This document shows positions 24,680-32,695 of a DNA stretch of 64,000 bases, piece after piece. The notes beneath the pieces were generated by a model that saw nothing but the letters and a program-made list of their open reading frames with translations, ran no database searches and had not been told where the DNA came from. The stretch spans positions 62,001 to 126,000 of the forward strand of contig CAJUJK010000002.1 of NCBI GenBank assembly GCA_910586705.1. Reading direction: 5' to 3'. Made by a program: the position numbers and the translations under genes. How positions within the stretch are numbered: position 1 is the first letter of the stretch; every line of letters starts with the position of its first letter. This DNA is from an uncultured Lachnospiraceae bacterium (GTDB lineage Bacteria; Bacillota; Clostridia; Lachnospirales; Lachnospiraceae).

Positions 24680-24751
24680 GCTGGAAAAGGGACTCGAACC
24701 CTCGACCTACTGATTACGAATCAGTTGCGCTACCGACTGCGCTATTCCAGC
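24680..24751 (-). tRNA. tRNA-Thr (anticodon CGT)
   Basis: The minus strand folds as a 72-base cloverleaf. The acceptor arms are GCTGGAA and TTCCAGC (7 pairs), the D-arm is GCGC...GCGC, the anticodon arm is ACTGA-TTCGTAA-TCAGT, and the T-arm loop is TTCGAGT. The seven-base anticodon loop gives anticodon CGT, reading the threonine codon ACG. The 3' CCA is not encoded. It is a stand-alone gene followed by a terminator. Confidence 0.95.
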
Positions 24752-24835
24752 ATAACCTTACAACAATGACTATTATATGATGGAACGGATCATTTTGCAA
24801 GAGATTTTTTCAGAAATTATATCAGCCGGTTTCTT

Positions 24836-25720
24836 TCAGCTCTCTTTCATGTGCACATCGACCTGTGGGAAGGGAATCCCGATCCCCGCCTCGTCCAACG
24901 CATACTTCACCGCCTCCATAAGACGCCATTTTGTCTCCCAGAAATTTTCATTGGCGCTGTAACAGCGCAGATTGAGAACCACGCTGCTGTCCGCCAGCTC
25001 CTCCACGAACACCCGCTTCTCCTCGTCCTGCAAAACGCCGGGATCTTTCTCCAAAACCCTGAGAAGCACCTCCTTCGCCCTGCGGATGTCTGATTCATAG
25101 GAAATCCCCACCTTGATATCCATCCTGCGGTCATTCAGTGTGCTCATATTCAGAATATTGCCGTTTGCCAGTTCCCCGTTTGGCACCACCACCATATGAC
25201 GATCCGGCGTGATCAGTCTCGTATAAAAGAGCTGCACATCCTCCACCGTTCCCTCATTGCCGACGGCGTCCCTGATATAATCCCCGACCTTGAAAGGCTT
25301 CATAAGCAGGATCAGTACACCGCCCGCAAAGTTCGACAGACTGCCCTGCACCGCCAGACCGATCGCCACGCCCGCGGAGCCTACCAGAGCCACCACGCTG
25401 GTGGCGTCCAGTCCGAAGTAGGAAGCGATCATAAAGAGCAGCAGGATATAGAGCACCGCCTTGACAAGGGAATCCAGAAACCGGCTCACACCCACATCCA
25501 CATTCCGGCGCTCAAAAGATTTCCGAAGGATTCTGCGTATCAGCTTAATGAGCTGTACGCCGATAAAAAATACGACCAGCGCCAGAAGCACCCTGACGCC
25601 CAGACGGAGCATTTTCTCGGGCAGTTCCTCGAGATACCGCTCAATCAGCCCTACATTCAGCTCATCCGACGCAATATATTCAATCTCCTTGATCTGTTCT
25701 TCTACAACCTGATCTTCCAT
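24836..25720 (-). CDS. Small-conductance mechanosensitive channel (MscS family)
   Basis: The 294-residue membrane protein has three transmembrane helices, the third being the pore helix VVALVGSAGVAIGLAVQGSLSNFAGGVLILLMKPFKVGDYI, with the Gly/Ala packing and the PFxVGD turn typical of MscS. The C-terminal soluble beta and alpha/beta vestibule follows. An acidic N-terminal extension of about 35 residues precedes the first helix. It protects cells from hypo-osmotic shock by releasing solutes. Start ATG follows GGAGG closely. It stands 30 bases after the glgB start region's opposite end, that is, downstream of glgB on the same strand, and may be cotranscribed with it. Confidence 0.93.
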   Translation of the reverse strand: MEDQVVEEQIKEIEYIASDELNVGLIERYLEELPEKMLRLGVRVLLALVVFFIGVQLIKLIRRILRKSFERRNVDVGVSRFLDSLVKAVLYILLLFMIASYFGLDATSVVALVGSAGVAIGLAVQGSLSNFAGGVLILLMKPFKVGDYIRDAVGNEGTVEDVQLFYTRLITPDRHMVVVPNGELANGNILNMSTLNDRRMDIKVGISYESDIRRAKEVLLRVLEKDPGVLQDEEKRVFVEELADSSVVLNLRCYSANENFWETKWRLMEAVKYALDEAGIGIPFPQVDVHMKES

Positions 25721-25750
25721 GCCGCCTCCGTATATACGTCCGCTTTACTT

Positions 25751-28354
25751 TCAGCCTTTTGTCCGGGTTTCCGGCGTCTTTTTTTCAGAAGCTCCCGCCC
25801 CTGTCTTCGTGTCTGCCGCCTTCTTCCCGCCGTTTTTTGTTCTGGTCTTTTTCGCGGACGCCTCCTTCGGCTGCGCCGCAGGCTTCTTTGTCAGCTCCTG
25901 CAGTTTCTGTGCCGCCGCCTCCGCCGCTTTCTCCAGCACTTCCGCCGCCTTCGCGCTCTCTCTCGCCTCCGCCGCGGCACGCTTCGCCAGTTCTTTCGCC
26001 TCTGCCGCCGCACGTTTCGCCTGCTCTCTTGCCTCTGCCGCCGCCTGTGCCGTGCGCGCCGCTTCCTCTTCGGCGAGGCGTCTCTCTTCCGCCTCTTTCG
26101 CCAGACGTCTCTCCTCGGCACGCCTGCACTCAATCTTTGCCTTCTCTTCTTTCGTGTAAGGCGTATAGGAGAAAATGCTGATGCCAAGGGGCGCACTTAC
26201 CATATCAATGGCATAGGGTTTACCGTCCCACTCCATTTCCAATGTCTCACAGACCGCCTTATTCAATATGCCGCTTCCGCCGTACTCCGGATCATCCGTA
26301 TTAAGGACCTCCCGGTATTTCCCTTCAAAGGGCACACCCACCCGGAATTCCTGTCTCGCGTCGGCAAAGTTTGCCACCACCACCAGCATATCCCTGACGT
26401 CGTCCGTCTTTCTGATATAGGACAGCATACAGGCATTCGGCGTGATGCAGTTGATCCACTCAAAGCCTTCCCAAGAAGTATCCTTCTCATAGAGCGCCGG
26501 GGAGGAAACGTAGAACTTGTTTAAATCCGCCACCAGCCTGTTTAATTTCTTGTGATCCGCGTTCTCTAAAAGCCCCCACTCTACAGCGCGCTTCTCGTTA
26601 AACTCGTTATATTCCCCGATATCCTGCCCCATAAACAGAAGCTTTTTGCCCGGATGGGTCATATGGTAGGCATAAGTCAGGCGCAGATTGGCAAACTGCT
26701 TCTCCCGCTCTCCCGGCATCCTGCCAAGGAGCGTACCCTTGCCGTGCACCACCTCGTCGTGGGACAGCACCAGCATAAACTTCTCGCTGTAGGCGTAGAT
26801 CATGCTGAAAGTCAGATCGTTGTGGCGCCCCGCGCGGAAGAAGGGATCCGTCGTGATATAGCCCAGATAATCGTTCATAAAGCCCATATTCCATTTCAGG
26901 TCAAAGCCCAGACCGTCCTCGTCCAGCGCACCCGTGATTTTCGGCCACGCCGTGGACTCCTCCGCAATCATCAGCACGCCGGGGTTGCGTTTCTTCATAA
27001 TGGAATTCAAATGTTTTAACAGCTCCACAGCCTCCAGATTCTCATGCCCGCCGTAGATGTTTGCCACCCACTCTCCGTCATTCTTTCCGTAGTCCAGATA
27101 GAGCATGGAGGCAACCGCGTCGATACGGATCCCGTCCGCGTGGTATTTTTCCACCCAGTACAGCGCGTTTGCAATCAGATAATTGCTCACCTGCGGACGC
27201 CCGTAATTGTAGATCAGTGTCCCCCAATGCGGGTGGAATCCCTGTCTCGGATCTTGATGCTCGTACAGACAGGTGCCGTCGAAACCCGACAGCCCGTAAG
27301 TATCCCTCGGGAAATGCGCGGGCACCCAGTCCAGAATCACACCGATCCCCGCCCTGTGCATCTCATCCATAAAGTACATAAAGTCCTCCGGCGTACCATA
27401 ACGGGAGGTGGGCGCATAATAGCCGATCACCTGATAGCCCCATGATTCGTCTAAGGGATGCTCCATTACCGGCATCAGCTCGATATGGGTATACCCCATC
27501 TTCTTCACATAGTCGATGATCTTCGGCGCAAGCTCCCTATAGGTGAAAAACTCCCTGCCATCAGAAGGTTTCTCAAAGGAACCGAGATAAAGCTCGTACA
27601 CGCTCATGGGCTTATTTTCCGCCTGCAGCTCGGCGCGCTCCTTCATCCACTTTCCGTCTTTCCACGAAAAGCCCGTGATATCCCTCACCACGGAGGCACT
27701 CTCCGGCCGCATCTGCGCCCCGAAGCCGTAAGGGTCCGCCTTCATAAACACCAGACCACTCTTCGCCTTGATCTCAAATTTATAGCAGTCCCCCTCTTTT
27801 ACATCGGGAATAAATATCTCGAAAATGCCGGAATCCCACAGCCTCCTCATCTGGTGGAATCTGCCGTCCCAGCCGTTAAAGTCACCCACCACGCTGACCC
27901 GCATGGCATTCGGCGCCCAGACCGCAAAATATGTGCCCTTGACTTCGTCTATCACCGCCGGATGCGCGCCCAGTTTCTCATAAATGCCATAGTGGATGCC
28001 CGCGTCAAACTTCTCCGTATCCTGTCTGCTGATCTGCGGCGCAAAATTGTAGGCGTCGCGCATCTTTTTCAGACTGCCGTTTGGCGCCTCCACCACATAC
28101 TCGTAAGCGGGAACCGTCTTTCCCGGCAAAAGCAGGGCGAAATACCCCTCCTCGTCTGCCTCCTCCATCCGATAACTCTTATCCCCGTCCAGAAGCTGCA
28201 GGCGCACACTCTTCGCACCCGGCTGGAAAGTCTGCACCAGCACGGAGGCGCCCGTCACATGCGCACCGAGAATCTCGTGCGGATTATCCGACTCCGAGTA
28301 TACGATCTCCTCTATTTTCGCCCAGTTCATCAGTTTATATGTTCTCTTATTCAT
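25751..28354 (-). CDS. glgB: 1,4-alpha-glucan branching enzyme with a long helical Ala/Lys/Glu tail
   Basis: The 867-residue enzyme introduces alpha-1,6 branches into glycogen. The N-terminal carbohydrate-binding module is at about 10-240, and the GH13 barrel carries the catalytic residues Asp412 (GIRIDAV), Glu465 (MIAEES) and Asp533 (LSHDEVV). The enzyme proper ends near residue 735, the usual GlgB length. The remaining 130 residues are an added tail: highly charged, with three 11-residue repeats of the type AAAEA(R/K)E-x-AK(R/A), then a Lys/Thr/Ala-rich end resembling histone H1 tails. No other glycogen gene (glgA, C, D, P) is in the window. Start ATG follows GGGGGAG. Confidence 0.95.
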   Translation of the reverse strand: MNKRTYKLMNWAKIEEIVYSESDNPHEILGAHVTGASVLVQTFQPGAKSVRLQLLDGDKSYRMEEADEEGYFALLLPGKTVPAYEYVVEAPNGSLKKMRDAYNFAPQISRQDTEKFDAGIHYGIYEKLGAHPAVIDEVKGTYFAVWAPNAMRVSVVGDFNGWDGRFHQMRRLWDSGIFEIFIPDVKEGDCYKFEIKAKSGLVFMKADPYGFGAQMRPESASVVRDITGFSWKDGKWMKERAELQAENKPMSVYELYLGSFEKPSDGREFFTYRELAPKIIDYVKKMGYTHIELMPVMEHPLDESWGYQVIGYYAPTSRYGTPEDFMYFMDEMHRAGIGVILDWVPAHFPRDTYGLSGFDGTCLYEHQDPRQGFHPHWGTLIYNYGRPQVSNYLIANALYWVEKYHADGIRIDAVASMLYLDYGKNDGEWVANIYGGHENLEAVELLKHLNSIMKKRNPGVLMIAEESTAWPKITGALDEDGLGFDLKWNMGFMNDYLGYITTDPFFRAGRHNDLTFSMIYAYSEKFMLVLSHDEVVHGKGTLLGRMPGEREKQFANLRLTYAYHMTHPGKKLLFMGQDIGEYNEFNEKRAVEWGLLENADHKKLNRLVADLNKFYVSSPALYEKDTSWEGFEWINCITPNACMLSYIRKTDDVRDMLVVVANFADARQEFRVGVPFEGKYREVLNTDDPEYGGSGILNKAVCETLEMEWDGKPYAIDMVSAPLGISIFSYTPYTKEEKAKIECRRAEERRLAKEAEERRLAEEEAARTAQAAAEAREQAKRAAAEAKELAKRAAAEARESAKAAEVLEKAAEAAAQKLQELTKKPAAQPKEASAKKTRTKNGGKKAADTKTGAGASEKKTPETRTKG

Positions 28355-28402
28355 TTTTACTCCCCCTGCCTTTTTGAAACCTCATATTTTTAATTATCTG
28401 CT

Positions 28403-29689
28403 TTATTCCCTCATAACGCCTGCCTGCCCGTCCATCGTACCCTTGCCCGGCTCCTCAATCCTGTGAATCAGAAGCCCGCTCCTGAGCTTCGGCTCAAACC
28501 ACGTAGATTTGGGAGGCATCAGCTTACCCGCGTCCGACACCGCAAACAGCTCGTGGATATCCGTGGGGAACATGGCAAAAGCAACCGTCGCATCCGTATG
28601 TACCCTGCGCTCCAGTTCCGAGAGCCCTCTGATCCCGCCCACAAAGTCGATCCTCTCATCCACCTTCGGGTCCACAATGCCAAACACCGGCTCCAGCAGT
28701 TCTCTCTGCAAAACTGCCACATCCAGATCTTCCACCGGGTCCCCCGTATAACAATCGTTATTTATACTGAGGCGATACCAGTCATCCCGGTAGTACATGC
28801 CGATCTCGCCTTTTTTCTGCGGTTTATACGGTTCCTTCCCCATTTTTTCCAGTGTAAAGGCTGCTTTCACCTTTTCCATAAAACCGCTCTCGTCGAAATC
28901 CGCTCCCGGATTCACCACCCGGTTATAATCCATAATCATAAGCTGGTCGTCGGGAAACAGGACCGACAGGAAATAGTTAAACGCCTCTCTCCCCGTAAAT
29001 CCGGGAAAAGCCGCCCGCCTTTTCTTGGAAACCCGCACCGCCGACGCGCATCTGTGATGGCCGTCCGCAATATAGATGGACTCCACCTGCCGGAACGCGT
29101 CTCTGATCCGCCCCACAGCCTCCGCCTCATCGATCACCCAGAGCCTGTGGTTGATGCTGTCCGACGCCGTAAAGTCGTAGACAGGCTCTCCCGCCATGGC
29201 TTTCGCAAGCTCCCGTTCAATCTCCTCTCTTCTGCGGTAAGCCAGAAAAATCGGACCGGTCTGGGCGCTGCACACGTCCACATGGCGGATGCGGTCAGCC
29301 TCCTTTTCCGCCCGGGTGTTCTCATGTTTCTTTATCACCTGCGCATCATAGTCATCCACGGAAGCGCAGGCGCCGATTCCCACCTGCGACCTGCCGTCCA
29401 TCACCAGCTCGTAGACGTAGTACGCCTCTTTTTCCTCCTGTATGAAAAGCCCGTCCGCCATCATCTGATCGAACATTTCCCGCGCCTTCTCATAAACTTC
29501 CGGCGCGTACATGTCATACCCCTCCGGGAACTGCGTCTCTGGTCTGTCTATCCTGAGAAACGTGTAATCGTCCCCCTTCACCGCTTCCCGTGCCTCTTTT
29601 CTGTTGTAAACGTCATAGGGCAGCGCGGCTATTCTGTCAGCCAGATCTGCCCGGGGTCTGACCGCCCGAAATGGAATGATATCTGCCAT
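28403..29689 (-). CDS. DUF1015-family protein associated with serine biosynthesis genes
   Basis: The 428-residue cytosolic protein begins MADIIPFRAVRPRADLADRIAALPYDVYNRKEA and carries the family hallmarks: PYDV near residue 25, FLRIDRPE, KHENTRAEKEADR, and IADGHHRCASA around residue 205. The HHR motif looks catalytic or metal/phosphate binding. The family is repeatedly found beside serA and serC in Clostridia and Thermotogae, as here, though its reaction is not established to my knowledge. The ATG at 29689 has AAGGAG upstream; an upstream in-frame codon at 29734 lacks one. The small plus-strand gene separates it from serA. Confidence 0.88.
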   Translation of the reverse strand: MADIIPFRAVRPRADLADRIAALPYDVYNRKEAREAVKGDDYTFLRIDRPETQFPEGYDMYAPEVYEKAREMFDQMMADGLFIQEEKEAYYVYELVMDGRSQVGIGACASVDDYDAQVIKKHENTRAEKEADRIRHVDVCSAQTGPIFLAYRRREEIERELAKAMAGEPVYDFTASDSINHRLWVIDEAEAVGRIRDAFRQVESIYIADGHHRCASAVRVSKKRRAAFPGFTGREAFNYFLSVLFPDDQLMIMDYNRVVNPGADFDESGFMEKVKAAFTLEKMGKEPYKPQKKGEIGMYYRDDWYRLSINNDCYTGDPVEDLDVAVLQRELLEPVFGIVDPKVDERIDFVGGIRGLSELERRVHTDATVAFAMFPTDIHELFAVSDAGKLMPPKSTWFEPKLRSGLLIHRIEEPGKGTMDGQAGVMRE

Positions 29690-29749
29690 AAATCTCTCCT
29701 TGTTTCCTGCAATTAGCAGGACGTATGTATTCATTCTAACAAATAATGC

Positions 29750-29778
29750 TGGTCACCACAAGGGAATAGTGCTAGAAT
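29750..29778 (+). promoter_or_regulatory. Candidate promoter of the small acidic protein gene
   Basis: TGGTCA (29750-29755) and TAGAAT (29773-29778) are separated by exactly 17 bases, and TGC precedes the -10 as an extended element. The predicted transcript start leaves a leader of about 30 bases. Confidence 0.55.
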
Positions 29779-29812
29779 TAAATCATTCATATAATATCTC
29801 AAGGAAAGGAAG

Positions 29813-30103
29813 ATGCAGATGACCAGCGAAGAACAGAAAATTCTGGACCGGATCAACGCTTACGCGGAAGAAGCCCTCGCGGACATTGATCCCCAGAAAA
29901 CCAGAATTTCATTTCAGTTAGAAGCGTTAAAACCTGTGATGCAGGAGATTGCCGACGAAACGGGAAAGTCCGTGGAGGACGTCTTCATCCTCTATATGGA
30001 TCTCGCTAGCGAGTCCGCCGTGGAAGCCGACAAAAAACTGCAGGCGACGCTGGAGGACGAGGAGAACGCCGACTTTTCTTCCATCGCAAACCGGCTTAAC
30101 TGA
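29813..30103 (+). CDS. Small acidic helical protein, function unknown
   Basis: The 96-residue protein begins MQMTSEEQKILDRINAYAEEALADIDPQKTRISFQLEALKP and is rich in Glu, Asp and Ala. It is predicted to be all helical, with no cysteines or membrane segments. I do not recognise a family. It is a convincing gene because it has its own promoter, an AAGGAAAGGAAG ribosome site and a strong terminator, though it lies on the opposite strand inside the serine cluster. The start may be the second ATG at 29819, which has better spacing. Confidence 0.7.
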   Translation: MQMTSEEQKILDRINAYAEEALADIDPQKTRISFQLEALKPVMQEIADETGKSVEDVFILYMDLASESAVEADKKLQATLEDEENADFSSIANRLN

Positions 30104-30140
30104 AAAACCGCCGCGCGATTCACGCCACAGAACAAAATGA

Positions 30141-30176
30141 GGGCTTGCCATAGTTTCCTTGGCAAGCCCTTTTGTT
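30141..30176. terminator. Bidirectional terminator between the small gene and serA
   Basis: GGGCTTGCCA (30141-30150) pairs perfectly with TGGCAAGCCC (30160-30169). TTTTGTT follows on the plus strand and, in mirror image, AACAAAA precedes the stem, so T-rich tracts exist in both directions. It serves two convergent genes. Confidence 0.85.
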
Positions 30177-30248
30177 ATTCCGCTCATATTTCACATATTT
30201 CACACCCGCCCGGCGACATATCTGCCGGAACCATCCGTAATAGCCAGC

Positions 30249-31412
30249 TTACTTCACCACTCTCACCCGGAATACCCCGTCGATGGACTGCAGCTTCTCG
30301 ATAATCTCCTTTGACGCGGGCGTCTCGATATCCAGCATCGTGTAAGCCACCTCTCCCTTTGACTTGTTCGTCATGTCAGATATATTGATATTGTTATCGC
30401 CGAAGCAGGCGGTAAACTTGGTGATCATATTGGCGATATTCTTGTGGAAAACCGCCACACGCCCTGCCTGTTCGCAGATGCCCATATCGCACCTTGGATA
30501 GTTCACGCTGTTGGCGATATTGCCGTTCTCCAGATAATCTTTCATCTGCTTCACAGCCATCACAGCACAGTTGTCCTCCGACTCCTCCGTGGAAGCGCCA
30601 AGGTGCGGAATCACGATACAGCCCTCCTGCCCCGCCGTGGTGGCATTCGGGAAATCGGACACATATTTTCTCACCTTACCCGCCTTGATTGCCTCCAAAA
30701 CAGCCTTCTCATCCACCAGAAGGTCTCTCGCAAAGTTTAAGAGAATCACGCCGTCCTTCATCTGATCCAGCGCGTCTTTGTTAATCATGCCTTTGGTGGC
30801 ATCCATCAGCGGCACGTGAATCGTCACAATATCACACTCCGCATAGATCTCCTCCACATGCAGCACATGCTTCACGTCACGGCTCAAGTTCCACGCCGCA
30901 TCCACGGACACGTAAGGGTCGTAGCCGTAAACTTCCATGCCCAGATGTTTCGCCACGTTTGCCACCCTGACGCCGATGGCTCCCAGACCGATAATACCGA
31001 GCTTTTTGCCCTCGATCTCCGTACCCGCGAAATTCTTCTTCGCTTTCTCAGCGTTCTTACCGACATTCTCGTCCGTCTGGTTGTCTTTTACCCACTCAAT
31101 ACCGCCCACGACATCGCGGGAGGCGAGGAGCATACCCGCAATCACAAGCTCCTTCACGCCGTTCGCGTTGGCGCCGGGGGTATTGAACACTACGATACCC
31201 TTCTCCGCGCATTTGTCGAGAGGAATGTTGTTGACGCCTGCGCCCGCCCGCGCGATGGCAAGCAGGTTTTCCGGCAGCTCCATATCGTGCATTGCCGCAC
31301 TTCTCACCAGAATGCCGTCCGCCTCCTCGATTTTTTCTGTCTTTTCGTACTGCCCGCTGAATTTTTCCAGACCCACCTGCGCGATGGGATTTAAGCAATG
31401 ATATTTAAACAT
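30249..31412 (-). CDS. serA: D-3-phosphoglycerate dehydrogenase
   Basis: The 387-residue enzyme oxidises 3-phosphoglycerate to 3-phosphohydroxypyruvate, the first step of serine synthesis. The NAD-binding motif GLGAIG is at residues 142-147, the acidic ribose-binding residue follows in YGYDPY, and the catalytic histidine lies in IPHLGAST near residue 273. A C-terminal ACT domain (about 315-387, MGICEQAGRVAVFHKNIANMITK...) should bind serine for feedback control. The protein lacks the first helix of longer SerA forms. It follows serC by 59 bases on the same strand. Confidence 0.95.
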   Translation of the reverse strand: MFKYHCLNPIAQVGLEKFSGQYEKTEKIEEADGILVRSAAMHDMELPENLLAIARAGAGVNNIPLDKCAEKGIVVFNTPGANANGVKELVIAGMLLASRDVVGGIEWVKDNQTDENVGKNAEKAKKNFAGTEIEGKKLGIIGLGAIGVRVANVAKHLGMEVYGYDPYVSVDAAWNLSRDVKHVLHVEEIYAECDIVTIHVPLMDATKGMINKDALDQMKDGVILLNFARDLLVDEKAVLEAIKAGKVRKYVSDFPNATTAGQEGCIVIPHLGASTEESEDNCAVMAVKQMKDYLENGNIANSVNYPRCDMGICEQAGRVAVFHKNIANMITKFTACFGDNNINISDMTNKSKGEVAYTMLDIETPASKEIIEKLQSIDGVFRVRVVK

Positions 31413-31471
31413 TTGTACTGCCTTCCTTTACTCACAAATTATATTACACACGTTATTTATAGATGCGCCTC

Positions 31472-32554
31472 TTATGCGTTTTCGCTTTCAAATTGTTTCA
31501 TAAATGCCACAAGCTTCTCCACGCCCTCCACAGGCATAGCGTTGTAGATGCTGGCGCGCATACCGCCCACGGTTCTGTGTCCCTTCAGATTCACGAACCC
31601 GGCAGCCGTCGCCTCCTTGATGAATTTGGCGTCCGTCTCCTCGTTGCCCGTCACGAAAGGCACATTCATGAGGGATCTGTCCTCTTTTCTGACCGTGCCC
31701 TTGAAAAGCCTGCTCTCGTCGAGGAAGTCATAGAGTATCTTCGCCTTCTTCTCGTTTAATGCCTTCATCGCCTCGAGACCGCCGTTTTTCAGAAGCCACT
31801 TGAACACCTTGCCGCAGATATAGATACCGTAGCAGGGAGGCGTATTGTACAGGGAATCATTGTCCGCATGTACTTTAAACTTCATCATAGTAGGCGTGCC
31901 GGGGAGCACATCGTCCGTCAGCAGATCCTCCCTGATGATAACGACCTGTGTGCCCGCGGGTCCCACATTTTTCTGCACGCCCGCGTATACCAGACCGTAC
32001 TTCGTCACATCCATAGGCTCCGACAGGAAGCAGGATGACACGTCGGAGACGAGAATCTTTCCCTTCGTATCCGGCAGCGTGTGATATTTGGTGCCGTAGA
32101 TCGTATTGTTCTCACAGATATAGACATAATCCATATCATCCGTTATGGGAAGATCGGAACAGTCCGGAATATAGGAAAACGTCTCATCCGCAGAAGAGGC
32201 AAGCTCCACAGCCTCCCCGAAAATCTTTGCCTCCGCAAACGCTTTCTTCGCCCACTGTCCGGTCAGGATATAGCCTGCCTTCCTGTTTTTCATCAGATTC
32301 ATGGGAACCGACGCAAATAAAAGGCTTGCGCCGCCCTGCAAAAACAGTACCTTATAGTTATCGGGAATGTGAAGGAGCGTGCGCAGATCCGCCTCCGCCT
32401 CCTTGATGATGGTGTCATACACCTTCGACCGATGGCTCATCTCCATGACCGACATCCCTGATCCCTTGTAATCGAGCATCTCCTCTGCAGCCTCTTTTAA
32501 CACCTCTTCCGGTAAAACCGCGGGTCCCGCTGAAAAATTATACACTCTGGACAC
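31472..32554 (-). CDS. serC: Phosphoserine aminotransferase
   Basis: The 360-residue PLP enzyme transaminates 3-phosphohydroxypyruvate to phosphoserine. It begins with the family start RVYNFSAGPAVLPEEVL, and the PLP lysine is Lys195 in YAGVQKNVGPAG. LFLQGGAS binds the cofactor phosphate. The start codon is GTG, preceded by GGAGGAGAG. It is the first gene of the serC-serA unit and has its own promoter 50 bases upstream. No serB phosphatase gene is present nearby. Confidence 0.95.
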   Translation of the reverse strand: MSRVYNFSAGPAVLPEEVLKEAAEEMLDYKGSGMSVMEMSHRSKVYDTIIKEAEADLRTLLHIPDNYKVLFLQGGASLLFASVPMNLMKNRKAGYILTGQWAKKAFAEAKIFGEAVELASSADETFSYIPDCSDLPITDDMDYVYICENNTIYGTKYHTLPDTKGKILVSDVSSCFLSEPMDVTKYGLVYAGVQKNVGPAGTQVVIIREDLLTDDVLPGTPTMMKFKVHADNDSLYNTPPCYGIYICGKVFKWLLKNGGLEAMKALNEKKAKILYDFLDESRLFKGTVRKEDRSLMNVPFVTGNEETDAKFIKEATAAGFVNLKGHRTVGGMRASIYNAMPVEGVEKLVAFMKQFESENA

Positions 32555-32604
32555 TTTTCTCTCCTCCCGTCCTCATTCGTTGCCGTTTACAAAAACCAAA
32601 TTTC

Positions 32605-32633
32605 ATTTTACGCCCTTCGGACGCTTTAGTCAA
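32605..32633 (-). promoter_or_regulatory. Sigma-A promoter of serC
   Basis: On the minus strand TTGACT (32633-32628) precedes TAAAAT (32610-32605) by exactly 17 bases. The predicted transcript starts about 45 bases before the GTG of serC. Confidence 0.75.
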
Positions 32634-32695
32634 TTACTTTGTTAAATAATACGGGCACGGACGCTCAGCCTCGCCGATTCGCTCCGGCCGAACTG

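Noticed and set aside
24383..24769. A 128-codon plus-strand frame ending in GTRTLDLLITNQLRYRLRY
   Set aside because: It reads through the antisense of the tRNA-Thr gene and its terminator; the end is the usual false peptide made from tRNA sequence, and no ribosome site precedes it.
25785..26196. Several Arg-, Gly- or Ala-rich frames in the other phases of the glgB tail
   Set aside because: They are produced by the GC-rich repeats of the helical tail; the GlgB frame continues without break through the region.
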